Source of the DNA: JBBDIO01 sp040880365
GTDB lineage: Bacteria > Chloroflexota > Anaerolineae > Caldilineales > Caldilineaceae
DNA length: 29,160 bases
Assembly: GCA_040880365.1 (NCBI GenBank)
Contig: JBBDIO010000151.1
Span: forward strand, 1-29,160
Reading direction: 5' to 3'
Each line of letters opens with the position of its first letter. Positions within the stretch are counted from its first letter, which is position 1. The translations under genes were made by a program, and so were the position numbers. The notes below the pieces were generated by a model, which saw nothing but the letters and a program-made list of their open reading frames with translations, had not been told where the DNA came from and made no database searches. This document shows, in pieces, positions 7,814-15,415 of the stretch.

Positions 7814-9223
7814 TTAACTCCCAGAACGAAGTTGTTCGCCCTTTTCCACAGCCATCTCGATAGTGCCGACCATGTAGAAGGCAGCTTCAGGCAAATCGTC
7901 GTGTTTGCCGTCGAGAATCTCGCGGAATCCCTTGACAGTGTCTTCGATCTTGACGAATGCACCCGGCGTGCCGGTGAACTGTTCGGCGACAAACATGGGC
8001 TGTGTCAGGAAACGCTGAATCTTGCGGGCGCGGGACACTGTCAACTTGTCGTCTTCGCTCAATTCTTCGACACCCAGAATGGCGATAATGTCTTGCAGGT
8101 CGCGATAACGCTGCAACGTCTGCTGCACTTCACGCGCCACGTTGTAATGTTCTTCGCCCACAATCAGCGGGTCCAGAATACGGCTGGTCGAACCCAGGGG
8201 ATCGACCGCAGGGAAGAGCGCCTGCTCGGCCAGCGAACGCTGCAATGTAATTGTCGCGTCCAGGTGAGCAAAGGTAGTGGCCGGCGCCGGATCGGTGTAG
8301 TCGTCGGCGGGCACATACACGGCCTGCATCGATGTAATCGAACCACGCTTGGTCGAAGTAATGCGCTCTTGCAGTTCACCCATGTCGGTGCCCAGCGTCG
8401 GCGCATAGCCCACTGCCGAAGGCAGACGGCCCAGCAGTGAAGACACTTCGGAACCCGCCTGCACAAAGCGGAAGATGTTATCTACGAACAAGAGCACATC
8501 GCGGCCCTCATCGCGGAAATATTCGGCCATGGTCACACCGGTCAGGCCCACACGCAGGCGCGCCCCGGGCGGTTCGTTCATCTGCCCAAAGACCATCACC
8601 GTCGAATCGATAACACCCGATTCGATCATTTCGCGCATGAGATCGTTGCCCTCACGGCTGCGTTCTCCCACACCGGCAAATACCGAATAGCCGCTGTGGA
8701 ATTCGGCCACATTGTGAATCAATTCCTGAATCACAACCGTCTTGCCCACACCCGCGCCGCCGAAAATACCCGTCTTGCCGCCACGCGTAAAGGGGGCAAT
8801 CAGGTCAATGACCTTCACGCCTGTGACGAAAACTTCGGCCTGGGTGGCTTGCTCATCAAACGAAGGCGGGTCGCGGTGGATCGGATACATAAATTCCGAT
8901 TCGACCGGGCCTTTGCCGTCGATGGTGTCGCCCGTGACGTTAAAGAGCCGCCCCAACGTGGCCGGTCCTACGGGCACGGTGATGGGCGAACCCAGAGATA
9001 TCGCCTGCATACCACGCCGCAAACCATCTGTGCTACCCATAGAAACGGCCCGGACAACATTGTTGCCCAACTGTTGCTCGACTTCGAACGTCTGCACAGT
9101 GCCGTCCTCCATAGTGACCATGACTGCGTCGTAGATTTCCGGCAGCTCGTCTTGCGGGAAGACAAAGTCGACAACGGGGCCAATCACGCTCTGGATCGTA
9201 CCAATTAATTCTTTTTCAGGCAC
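7814..9223 (-). CDS. atpD: F-type ATP synthase beta subunit
   Basis: The 469-residue catalytic subunit of F1 makes or hydrolyses ATP at the alpha/beta interfaces. Walker A GGAGVGKT is at 155-162, and the catalytic glutamate is E187 in GERSREGND. The Walker B region DVLLFVDNIFRF and the rotor-contact loop EELSEDD (usually DELSEED) are all present. The start is GTG at 9223, fixed by a perfect AGGAGG (9230-9235) at a spacing of 6. This strong site contrasts with the weak one of atpG just upstream and fits the need for three beta per gamma. It is separated from atpG by 66 bases that contain a hairpin. Confidence 0.98.
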   Translation of the reverse strand: MPEKELIGTIQSVIGPVVDFVFPQDELPEIYDAVMVTMEDGTVQTFEVEQQLGNNVVRAVSMGSTDGLRRGMQAISLGSPITVPVGPATLGRLFNVTGDTIDGKGPVESEFMYPIHRDPPSFDEQATQAEVFVTGVKVIDLIAPFTRGGKTGIFGGAGVGKTVVIQELIHNVAEFHSGYSVFAGVGERSREGNDLMREMIESGVIDSTVMVFGQMNEPPGARLRVGLTGVTMAEYFRDEGRDVLLFVDNIFRFVQAGSEVSSLLGRLPSAVGYAPTLGTDMGELQERITSTKRGSITSMQAVYVPADDYTDPAPATTFAHLDATITLQRSLAEQALFPAVDPLGSTSRILDPLIVGEEHYNVAREVQQTLQRYRDLQDIIAILGVEELSEDDKLTVSRARKIQRFLTQPMFVAEQFTGTPGAFVKIEDTVKGFREILDGKHDDLPEAAFYMVGTIEMAVEKGEQLRSGS

Positions 9224-9250
9224 TGTGGGCCTCCTAGCATCTCACAGATT

Positions 9251-9286
9251 TGCAAAAATTTATGCAAAAAACAAACGATTTTTGCA
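9251..9286 (-). promoter_or_regulatory. Intercistronic hairpin between atpG and atpD
   Basis: TGCAAAAA occurs at 9251-9258 and again at 9263-9270, and both can pair with TTTTTGCA at 9279-9286. This gives two mutually exclusive A/T-rich stems of 8-9 bp. They lie between the atpG stop and the strong ribosome binding site of atpD. They may affect mRNA processing or the gamma/beta expression ratio; they look too AT-rich to be a terminator. Confidence 0.4.
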
Positions 9287-9289
9287 GCA

Positions 9290-10171
9290 TTACCCAGCAG
9301 TTTCCAGCGCCACGCTGCCACCGATGATGTCCATCAGCTCATTCGTGATGCTTTCCTGGCGGGCTTTGTTATAGGTTAAGGTCAAAGTATCAATCAACTC
9401 GTTGGCGGCATCGGTGGCGTTGCGCATGGCAACCATCCGCGCCGAATGTTCACTCGCCAGCGATTCATAGACAGCCTGCAATACCTGCACTTCGGTAAAT
9501 GCATACAAAGCCTGGCTCAACACTGCCTCGGCCGAAGGTTCGAAAATATACTCCGGCGCCATGGTGGTCGAGACTTCTTTTACCGGCTCGATGGGCAGCA
9601 ACTTGTGCGTCACCGGAACCTGATTGACCGTGTTGATGAAATCCGTATAAACCATGACCACTTCGTCAAAATGGCCCGACATATAATCATCGATTAACAG
9701 ACGCGCCACCGGGCCTACATCATACGTGGTGGGCGCATCGGGCATACCGGTAAACTCGGCATGGATTATGGGATCATAGCGCAAGAGCCAATCGCGGCCT
9801 TTGCGCCCCACCGTCACAGCCTCCACCGTGCGCCCGGCTTCCCGCGTCTGGCGGATGAAGCGGGCAGCATGGCGCAGCACATTGGCGTTGAACCCGCCGG
9901 CCAATCCACGGTCGGCTGTCACCAACAGCACACCCACCCGTTTTACCTCGGCGCGCGGTGCGATGAGCGAATTCAGGTCCACTTCCAGCGAAGGCAGGCG
10001 TGCGATATAGGAAAGCACTTCCCGCGCCTGTAGCGCATAGGGGCGGGTTGCCAACACCTGGGCTTGCGCCTTGCGCATTTTGGCCGCCGAGACGGCCTCC
10101 ATGGCCTTGGTTACCTGTGCAATATTGCCAACGGAGCGAATGCGCCGTCGAATTTCTCTTGTATTTGCCAA
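9290..10171 (-). CDS. atpG: F-type ATP synthase gamma subunit
   Basis: The 293-residue product is the central rotor shaft of F1. The N-terminal helix has the family pattern REIRRRIRSVGNIAQVTKAMEAVSAAKMRKA, shown here from its key residues: the RRRI, the NIAQVTKAM block and the SAAKMRKAQ end. The C-terminal helix carries the matching ATDAANELIDTLTLTYN-type segment with the RQ-IT-EL motif. The first codon is TTG at 10171, followed at once by ANTREIRRR, which is where homologues begin. Only a weak GGGG precedes it, so initiation is likely inefficient. It lies between atpA (133-base spacer with a large hairpin) and atpD. Confidence 0.96.
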   Translation of the reverse strand: MANTREIRRRIRSVGNIAQVTKAMEAVSAAKMRKAQAQVLATRPYALQAREVLSYIARLPSLEVDLNSLIAPRAEVKRVGVLLVTADRGLAGGFNANVLRHAARFIRQTREAGRTVEAVTVGRKGRDWLLRYDPIIHAEFTGMPDAPTTYDVGPVARLLIDDYMSGHFDEVVMVYTDFINTVNQVPVTHKLLPIEPVKEVSTTMAPEYIFEPSAEAVLSQALYAFTEVQVLQAVYESLASEHSARMVAMRNATDAANELIDTLTLTYNKARQESITNELMDIIGGSVALETAG

Positions 10172-10228
10172 GGTTTACCCCACACTTCTAAAGGACGATA
10201 ACTTCTGAAGAACAATAGAGAGGGCGAA

Positions 10229-10281
10229 GAATGAAGGGCGGTTCGCCGGCATAATCCACCTGCCGGCCACACCGTTCATTC
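10229..10281 (-). promoter_or_regulatory. Large imperfect hairpin between atpA and atpG
   Basis: GAATGAA (10229-10235) pairs with TTCATTC (10275-10281), CGGT (10239-10242) with ACCG (10271-10274) and GCCGGC (10245-10250) with GCCGGC (10262-10267). The helix is broken by small internal loops and capped by 11 bases. It fills the middle of the 133-base spacer between the atpA stop and the TTG start of atpG. There is no U tract on the minus strand, so a full terminator is unlikely. An mRNA stability, processing or attenuation element is the better guess. Confidence 0.5.
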
Positions 10282-10304
10282 TCCAGCCTTCACCCACCAT
10301 CCTT

Positions 10305-11822
10305 TTATTCCGGCGCACTCCAACCACTGTTGAAATCTTGCAAGGCCAGACGCAGCGATTCGATTGTGCCTTCGGCCAAATCCTTATCGCGCATAATAGC
10401 CTGGCCCACCTCGGCATGATTTGCATCCATATAGGTATGCATATCCGCTTCCCATGCCTTCACCGCATCGACGGGGACCTTGTCCACAAAACCATTGGCA
10501 ACGGCCCACAGACTCATGACCTGCTTGTCCAGCGGCACAGGCTGGTATTGGGGCTGCTTCAACATTTCCTGCATACGGCGACCACGGTCCAGCTGACGCT
10601 GGGTGACGGGATCCAGATCGCTGCCAAACTGGGCAAAGGCGGCCAGCTCGCGGAACTGGCTCAATTCCGACTTCAGACGTCCGGCAACCTTCTTCATGGC
10701 ACGCGTCTGGGCCGAACCACCCACGCGACTCACCGAAACCCCGACGTTCAGCGCCGGGCGAATACCGGCATAGAACAGGTCACTCTCCAGGAAGATCTGA
10801 CCATCGGTAATCGAAATCACATTGGTGGGAATATAGGCCGAAACGTCACCGGCCTGGGTTTCAATGATTGGCAGGGCAGTCAGGCTACCGCCGCCTTCTT
10901 CGTCCGACAGACGCGCCGCCCGTTCGAGCAAGCGGCTGTGGAGATAGAAAACATCACCCGGATAGGCTTCACGGCCCGGCGGGCGGCGCAACAGCAAAGA
11001 AACCTGGCGATAGGCCTGGGCGTGCTTGGAAAGATCATCGAAGACGATCAGGGCATCGCGGCCATTTTCCATGAATTCTTCGCCAATCGCCGTCCCGGCA
11101 AACGGCGCCAGAAATTGCAGCGCAGCCGGATCGGAAGCGGCAGCGTTGACCACGACCGTGTGCTCCATCGCGCCATAGCGTTCCAGCATCGCCACCACCT
11201 GCGCCACGTTGGATTGCTTCTGCCCGATTGCCACATAAATGCAGATCAGGTCTTTGCCCACCTGGTTAATAATCGTATCAATGGCAATCGCCGTCTTACC
11301 CGTCTGACGGTCACCAATAATCAACTCACGCTGACCACGCCCAATCGGGATCAAAGCATCAATCGCCGTGATACCCGTCTGCACGGGCACATTCACGGGC
11401 TGGCGCTTGATCACACCGGGCGCAATGCGTTCTACGTTGCGGAACCGATCCGTATCGATGGGGCCTTTGCCGTCGATGGGTTGCCCCACGGCATTGACCA
11501 CACGCCCAATCAGCGCATCGCCCACGGGCACCGAAGCAATCCGGCCTGTGCTGCGCACCAGATCGCCTTCTACAATGTCCTGGTATTCACCCATAATGAT
11601 GATACCCACATTGTTGGCGCTCAGGTTCAGGGCCATGCCCAACGTGCCATTCTTCGTAAATTCCAACAGCTCACCGGCCATTGCTCCGCGCAGACCGGAA
11701 ACGAGTGCAATCCCGTCACCAACCTCCATTACTTCGCCCACGTCTACCTGGCTGGGAGCCGGCTTGAAGTCAAGAATCTGTTGCCGGAGCAACGCTGTGA
11801 GATCATTCGTTTGCACAGCCAT
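10305..11822 (-). CDS. atpA: F-type ATP synthase alpha subunit
   Basis: The 505-residue alpha subunit alternates with beta in the F1 hexamer and holds the non-catalytic nucleotide sites. Walker A GDRQTGKT is at 170-177. The region around LLLRRPPGREAYPGDVFYLHSR, represented by RRPPGREA and YPGDVFY, is the family signature, and the conserved arginine-bearing PALNVGVSVSRVGGSAQ block (see NVGVSVSRVG) follows. The frame is open two codons further to a TTG at 11828, but AGGAGG at 11831-11836 leaves only 2 bases before that TTG and 8 before the ATG at 11822, so the ATG is the start. Length is normal. Confidence 0.98.
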   Translation of the reverse strand: MAVQTNDLTALLRQQILDFKPAPSQVDVGEVMEVGDGIALVSGLRGAMAGELLEFTKNGTLGMALNLSANNVGIIIMGEYQDIVEGDLVRSTGRIASVPVGDALIGRVVNAVGQPIDGKGPIDTDRFRNVERIAPGVIKRQPVNVPVQTGITAIDALIPIGRGQRELIIGDRQTGKTAIAIDTIINQVGKDLICIYVAIGQKQSNVAQVVAMLERYGAMEHTVVVNAAASDPAALQFLAPFAGTAIGEEFMENGRDALIVFDDLSKHAQAYRQVSLLLRRPPGREAYPGDVFYLHSRLLERAARLSDEEGGGSLTALPIIETQAGDVSAYIPTNVISITDGQIFLESDLFYAGIRPALNVGVSVSRVGGSAQTRAMKKVAGRLKSELSQFRELAAFAQFGSDLDPVTQRQLDRGRRMQEMLKQPQYQPVPLDKQVMSLWAVANGFVDKVPVDAVKAWEADMHTYMDANHAEVGQAIMRDKDLAEGTIESLRLALQDFNSGWSAPE

Positions 11823-11830
11823 TGTCAATT

Positions 11831-11836
11831 CCTCCT
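11831..11836 (-). promoter_or_regulatory. Ribosome binding site of atpA
   Basis: A perfect AGGAGG on the minus strand. Its 8-base distance from the ATG at 11822, against 2 bases from the in-frame TTG at 11828, decides the start codon of atpA. Confidence 0.85.
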
Positions 11837-11933
11837 AAATGCATTGCTACACTGCGATTTTGTCACATACCTCAGTGCTGCCCTGCGCTTCATCCATCCT
11901 CGGCGCGCAGCACTTTGCGCGCGTGGCATCTAT

Positions 11934-12467
11934 TTAACGCGCCGCAGTCGAAAGCGATTCGCGCAGTGCGGACAAGCGGCTGGCAATCGAAGTATCGATC
12001 AGCCGGTCACCGACACGCACCCGCAAGCCGCCCAGCAATGCAGGATCCACGCGGAACGAGAATATCAAATCACTTCCATATTCTTTGGTCAGCATGGCCC
12101 GCAGCGATTCCTGCTCTGCGTCCGACAGTTCCGCCGCGCTAACCACATCGGCGCGCGTCGGCACTTTCTGACCGGATCCCAAACGAACGAGCGCCTGGGA
12201 CACCTCACTTGCGAGTTCCAAGTCGCCTTCCTGGAGCATCAACTTGAGCATGTTTGCCAGCTCGGGCGGCGTGCCCTTGGGCACCACCGACATGAGCGCT
12301 TTCTCGCGTTCGGCGAAGTCTTTGCTACTATCCATGACCACATTAAAGACCTTCTGGTCACCCTGTAGCGCCGTCAAAACTTCGTCCAACGCGGTGTGCC
12401 ACTGCTCAAGCAGAGCCTGGAATGCAGCCTGGGCATAGCTTTGCGCCTGCGCACTCCGGTTGCTCAT
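11934..12467 (-). CDS. atpH: F-type ATP synthase delta subunit
   Basis: The 177-residue product is the delta (OSCP-type) subunit that fastens the peripheral stalk to the top of F1. It has the helical N-terminal domain (YAQAAFQALLEQW start) and the C-terminal signature region in which GGLRVRVGDRLIDTSIASRL stands near the end, recognisable from the VGDRLID-S core. The ATG at 12467 overlaps the TGA of atpF by one base (TGATG), so translation is probably coupled to atpF. GGAG lies 4 bases upstream. It is followed by a 111-base spacer before atpA. Confidence 0.95.
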   Translation of the reverse strand: MSNRSAQAQSYAQAAFQALLEQWHTALDEVLTALQGDQKVFNVVMDSSKDFAEREKALMSVVPKGTPPELANMLKLMLQEGDLELASEVSQALVRLGSGQKVPTRADVVSAAELSDAEQESLRAMLTKEYGSDLIFSFRVDPALLGGLRVRVGDRLIDTSIASRLSALRESLSTAAR

Positions 12468-12970
12468 CAGGCTCCGCCCCCACCCTTTTGCTGCTCAAGG
12501 AATTCAGTAACAAACCGCTGCTGTTCCGATTTCTTGGCCAATTCGCGGCCCAGCAATTGCTCGGTCGCCAGAATCGCCAGATCGGCAATATCCTTGTTCG
12601 CATTTGCCAGCAAGGCTTCGGCCTGCTTTTCGGCCTCTTCCTGTGCCTTCATGCGGATTTCGGTGGCTTCGGCTTCGGCGCGTGACCGAATGTCCTGGGC
12701 AATGCGTTCGGCATCGCGGGTCGACTGCGCCCGCACTTCCTGCGCTTCGCGGCGAGCCTCGTCCATGATACGCGACTTTTCAGCTTCGGCCTCTTGCGCC
12801 GCCGCTGCGACGCGCTCGGCATCCTTCATGCTCTGCGCAATACGCTCTTTGCGCTGGTCCAGCATATTCAACACCGGCTTATACAGCACCAGGCGCAGAA
12901 TCACCAACAGAATAAAAAAGTTGACGATTTGGGAAATCAATAACGTAGGACTAATTCCTAGTGCATCCAC
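12467..12970 (-). CDS. atpF: F-type ATP synthase b subunit
   Basis: The 167-residue b subunit forms the peripheral stator stalk of Fo. A single N-terminal membrane helix (about residues 8-28, PTLLISQIVNFFILLVILRL) is followed by a long charged helix rich in Ala, Glu, Arg and Gln (KERIAQSMKDAERVAAAAQE and onward), the dimeric coiled coil. The open frame extends to an ATG at 13021, but the extra 17 residues are not b-like. AGGAGG at 12977-12982 lies 6 bases before a GTG at 12970, giving the usual VDALGISPTLL start, so I use GTG. Confidence 0.95.
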   Translation of the reverse strand: MDALGISPTLLISQIVNFFILLVILRLVLYKPVLNMLDQRKERIAQSMKDAERVAAAAQEAEAEKSRIMDEARREAQEVRAQSTRDAERIAQDIRSRAEAEATEIRMKAQEEAEKQAEALLANANKDIADLAILATEQLLGRELAKKSEQQRFVTEFLEQQKGGGGA

Positions 12971-12976
12971 AAGTAT

Positions 12977-12982
12977 CCTCCT
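12977..12982 (-). promoter_or_regulatory. Ribosome binding site of atpF
   Basis: A perfect AGGAGG on the minus strand, 6 bases before the GTG at 12970. It selects that GTG over the upstream in-frame ATG at 13021. Confidence 0.85.
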
Positions 12983-13095
12983 ATTGTGCTCTGGCGGCTC
13001 ACGCCACCGTGGTTCCTGCAATCGAGAGATATTTGCAGCCGGTTTTCTGCGTCACCTGCAAGGATGGCTGCCGAACAACCGCTGCGCCCCACGCT

Positions 13096-13326
13096 TTACA
13101 GGAATTTCAACAGGAGGGCAACCACCAGGGCAAAAATACCCAGCGATTCGGCGAAAGCAATACCCAGAATCATGTTGGTCTGCACCGTACCGGCAGCTTC
13201 GGGATTGCGCCCCATAGCTTCCATGGCCCGCGAACCAATCAAACCAATACCGATACCAGGGCCAATAGTGCCCAACCCGATTGCCAACGCCGCACCCAAC
13301 TGCTTCATGGCCTCAACATTATCCAT
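13096..13326 (-). CDS. atpE: F-type ATP synthase c subunit
   Basis: The 76-residue proteolipid forms the c-ring of the Fo rotor. There are two membrane helices joined by the polar RNP loop at 40-42. The glycine-rich helix 1 reads GLGTIGPGIGIG. The ion-carrying carboxylate is E60 in helix 2 (GIAFAESLGIF). Sodium-binding c subunits have a glutamine in helix 1 and a Glu-Ser-Thr type pocket. Here the helix-1 position appears to be Ile and E60-S61 is followed by Leu, so proton coupling is the better inference. AAGGAG precedes the ATG by 7 bases. Confidence 0.97.
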   Translation of the reverse strand: MDNVEAMKQLGAALAIGLGTIGPGIGIGLIGSRAMEAMGRNPEAAGTVQTNMILGIAFAESLGIFALVVALLLKFL

Positions 13327-13493
13327 TTGAAATCTCCTTAACTTTTGCTAAAGCTTGAATGTGTTCTGTAATTCAAATAATTTATAGTAAGTAACAGTTT
13401 ACAGACCAAAACTTCGGTCTACCGGCTGCCCTGCCCAGGCCAAATTCTGCAATAGCCGGCACAGGCCCAGCCCAGCGTGTTAAATCCCAGCGG

Positions 13494-14516
13494 CTAGTGG
13501 TGTTCGTGATCGCCGTGGGCGACGGTCGCCTCGGTGAAGAATACCAACGCCAGCATCATAAAGACCAGCGCCTGGATAAAGCCTACAAAAATTTCCAGGA
13601 TAAAGAACGGCAACGGCAACAGGAATGCAATCAGGAACGCCATAGTCAACAGGATAACTTCACCCGCAAAGATATTGCCAAAGAGACGAAAGCCAAAGGC
13701 CAGGAGGCGGGAGAACTGGGCCACCAACTCCAGAAAGCCGACGAACGCGTTCACGCCCTTCATCATGCCTTCGCCACGCAGTGTGAAGAATTTACCCCAG
13801 TAGGCGCCACCCAGTGTACGCACACCAATCACCTGCACCATCACAATGGTAATCAACGCCAGTGCAAAAGTAGTGTTCAGGTCGGCGCTCGGCGGTCGCA
13901 GCAGCGGCGTGAGCACCATTTCGCCCTCTTCGGCAGGCAGCGCCGCCGCCGTGTCGGTGATCTTCAGATTACCGTCCACCATGGCAAGCTTGTAGCTGGC
14001 GTTGGCAATCGAACCGCCCGCATCGGCGTGCCCATATTCATGCCAGATACCAATGCTACCCATACCGGGCAAAACGCCGGTCCAGTTGCTGATGATCACG
14101 AAGATAAAAATGGTGACCACCCACGGGAAGAACTGGCGAGCATGATGCTGGGCCACACTCTCCGAAAGGTTGTAGAGATATTCCAACACCGCTTCCATAA
14201 AATTCTGCAAGCCGGTGGGAATCAGCTTCATGCGCGCTGTGGCCCCAAGCGCCAACGCAATGATGATGATGTCTACCAGAATGGTGGTGAACAGTGAGTT
14301 TGTGAACCAATCCGGCCCATTGGTCAGCAGTTTTTCACCAGAAAGCGCCACATGGGGCGGTGGTACGGGGAGAATCAGGCCGACGATCAGCAGGATCAGA
14401 ATGCCTGCGGTGAGTCCGCTGCCGCGTGGGTGGGCTTTCACATAATCGACACCCTTTTGCGCCCAGACTCGGGCCCATGCGGCAATGCGGTTGAGAAGTT
14501 GTTTCAGGGAATCCAT
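13494..14516 (-). CDS. atpB: F-type ATP synthase a subunit
   Basis: The 340-residue integral membrane stator of Fo contains the ion half-channels. The signature helix SRLLAFGFRLFGNIFAGE holds the essential arginine (RLFGN), and PPSADLNTTFAL marks the preceding helix. About 60 residues lie between GVLPGMGSIG and PPSADLN (WHEYGHADAGG, then an Asn/Asp/Glu-containing stretch), a loop longer than in the E. coli protein, whose equivalent is thought to be periplasmic. The N terminus has a basic amphipathic lead before the first helix. The C terminus ends in HGDHEHH. It is the first structural gene of the operon, with AAGGGG upstream of the ATG. Confidence 0.97.
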   Translation of the reverse strand: MDSLKQLLNRIAAWARVWAQKGVDYVKAHPRGSGLTAGILILLIVGLILPVPPPHVALSGEKLLTNGPDWFTNSLFTTILVDIIIIALALGATARMKLIPTGLQNFMEAVLEYLYNLSESVAQHHARQFFPWVVTIFIFVIISNWTGVLPGMGSIGIWHEYGHADAGGSIANASYKLAMVDGNLKITDTAAALPAEEGEMVLTPLLRPPSADLNTTFALALITIVMVQVIGVRTLGGAYWGKFFTLRGEGMMKGVNAFVGFLELVAQFSRLLAFGFRLFGNIFAGEVILLTMAFLIAFLLPLPFFILEIFVGFIQALVFMMLALVFFTEATVAHGDHEHH

Positions 14517-14603
14517 GCTTGCTTACCCCTTTGGTAAGTAGACAGCCCGCAATCGCTGCCTCTGGCTGAAATTTATTTAATATCCTTAACGCAAGCCACC
14601 TAC

Positions 14604-14655
14604 GGCTATTTTTCAGGGCTATTTTTCAGGGCTATTTTTTAGGGCTATTTTTACA
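14604..14655. repeat. Four tandem copies of a 13-bp unit
   Basis: The unit GGCTATTTTTCAG is repeated four times without interruption at 14604-14616, 14617-14629, 14630-14642 and 14643-14655, the last two with one to a few changes. The last copy includes the stop codon of the AtpI-like gene. It sits in the spacer leading to atpB, so copy number could alter spacing or mRNA structure there. Confidence 0.85.
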
Positions 14656-15079
14656 GTGAACTTTTTACGGACGGTCTACCAGGGTCTGCGCCGGCGGCGG
14701 ACGTGCTTTCCGCCTCCGCGACAAATCCATCAGAAATCACATCGGCGTCTTCCGGCGCAACTTCTTCCGGCGCAACCTGGTCGATTACATTTTTCATTTC
14801 ACGGAGCGTGCTCCGCAGGATGATAAAGGCGGCAATGGGAAACACAACCACCATCGTGCCCAATGTGAGTAAAGGAAACAAGCCGAGCCAGAAATCGAAG
14901 ACAATTGCCGAACCACCCGGTAAAATCAGCGCGTAAAATACGAGGCGGGCGAGGCGACGCACATCCATACGCACAGGCGCTTGGCTATCCCGCGCGCCCA
15001 TGTCTGTGCTTGCAATACGCAATTCGTTTGAAGTCGGCGCAATTGAAGTCGGCACAATCGGTGGTGACCCAGGCTCCAT
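14651..15079 (-). CDS. AtpI/AtpZ-like small membrane protein
   Basis: The 142-residue protein has two membrane helices at roughly residues 45-90 (LVFYALILPGGSAIVFDFWL, then FPLLTLGTMVVVFPIAAFII) followed by a short charged helix and an acidic tail rich in Glu, Ala and Pro. Two-helix proteins coded just before atpB are typically AtpI or AtpZ/Q proteins, which help c-ring assembly or cation uptake. The spacing of the helices and the position fit this, but motif identity is weak. The frame is open to 15148. I prefer the ATG at 15079 because AAGGA (15085-15089) lies 5 bases before it, and the region further upstream is a tandem repeat. Confidence 0.6.
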   Translation of the reverse strand: MEPGSPPIVPTSIAPTSNELRIASTDMGARDSQAPVRMDVRRLARLVFYALILPGGSAIVFDFWLGLFPLLTLGTMVVVFPIAAFIILRSTLREMKNVIDQVAPEEVAPEDADVISDGFVAEAESTSAAGADPGRPSVKSSL

Positions 15080-15087
15080 GCCATTCC

Positions 15088-15119
15088 TTGTGAACCATAC
15101 AACTTGTGAACCATACAAC
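15088..15119. repeat. Perfect 16-bp tandem duplication
   Basis: TTGTGAACCATACAAC occurs twice head to tail (15088-15103 and 15104-15119). The first copy overlaps the ribosome binding site proposed for the AtpI-like gene. Confidence 0.85.
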
Positions 15120-15415
15120 GCATTGTGATAGCGTTGTGATACGTACAACCAGCTTCTTGCAACACTCGATATTGTTGCAAAATTGATTGTTGCAAAATTG
15201 CTGCAAAGCCATGCGGGATGTGCGTCTGAAAATCTTCAAAAATCACACCAAAAATTGGTTGCGCACCGATCCTAACGTTTGGCGATTATAGCAGCCTCGG
15301 TTTTAATCGCGCAAATTTTCACATGCGGTTGGTACACAAAGATTCAACACGGCCAGCCGCCACCAATCTCGCCTGCGCACCCGGGTTTATCAACCCGCCA
15401 TCGGCGTAAGATAGC
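15120..15415. other. Spacer upstream of the AtpI-like gene
   Basis: About 300 bases without a gene, lower in GC than the flanking genes and containing a 15-bp tandem duplication. It should hold the promoter of the AtpI-like gene and possibly of the whole atp operon. I could not identify a confident promoter or a terminator for the upstream membrane-protein gene. Confidence 0.5.
15171..15200. repeat. Perfect 15-bp tandem duplication
   Basis: ATTGTTGCAAAATTG occurs twice head to tail (15171-15185 and 15186-15200). Together with the 16-bp duplication 50 bases away and the 13-bp array downstream, it marks this upstream region as prone to slippage. Confidence 0.85.

Noticed and set aside
10338..12368. 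676-codon plus-strand frame opposite atpA and atpH
   Set aside because: Shadow of high-GC codon bias on the minus-strand ATP synthase genes.
13096..13326. Sodium-dependent c-ring
   Set aside because: The helix-1 glutamine of Na+-binding c subunits is absent, and E60-S61 is followed by Leu; proton coupling is more likely.
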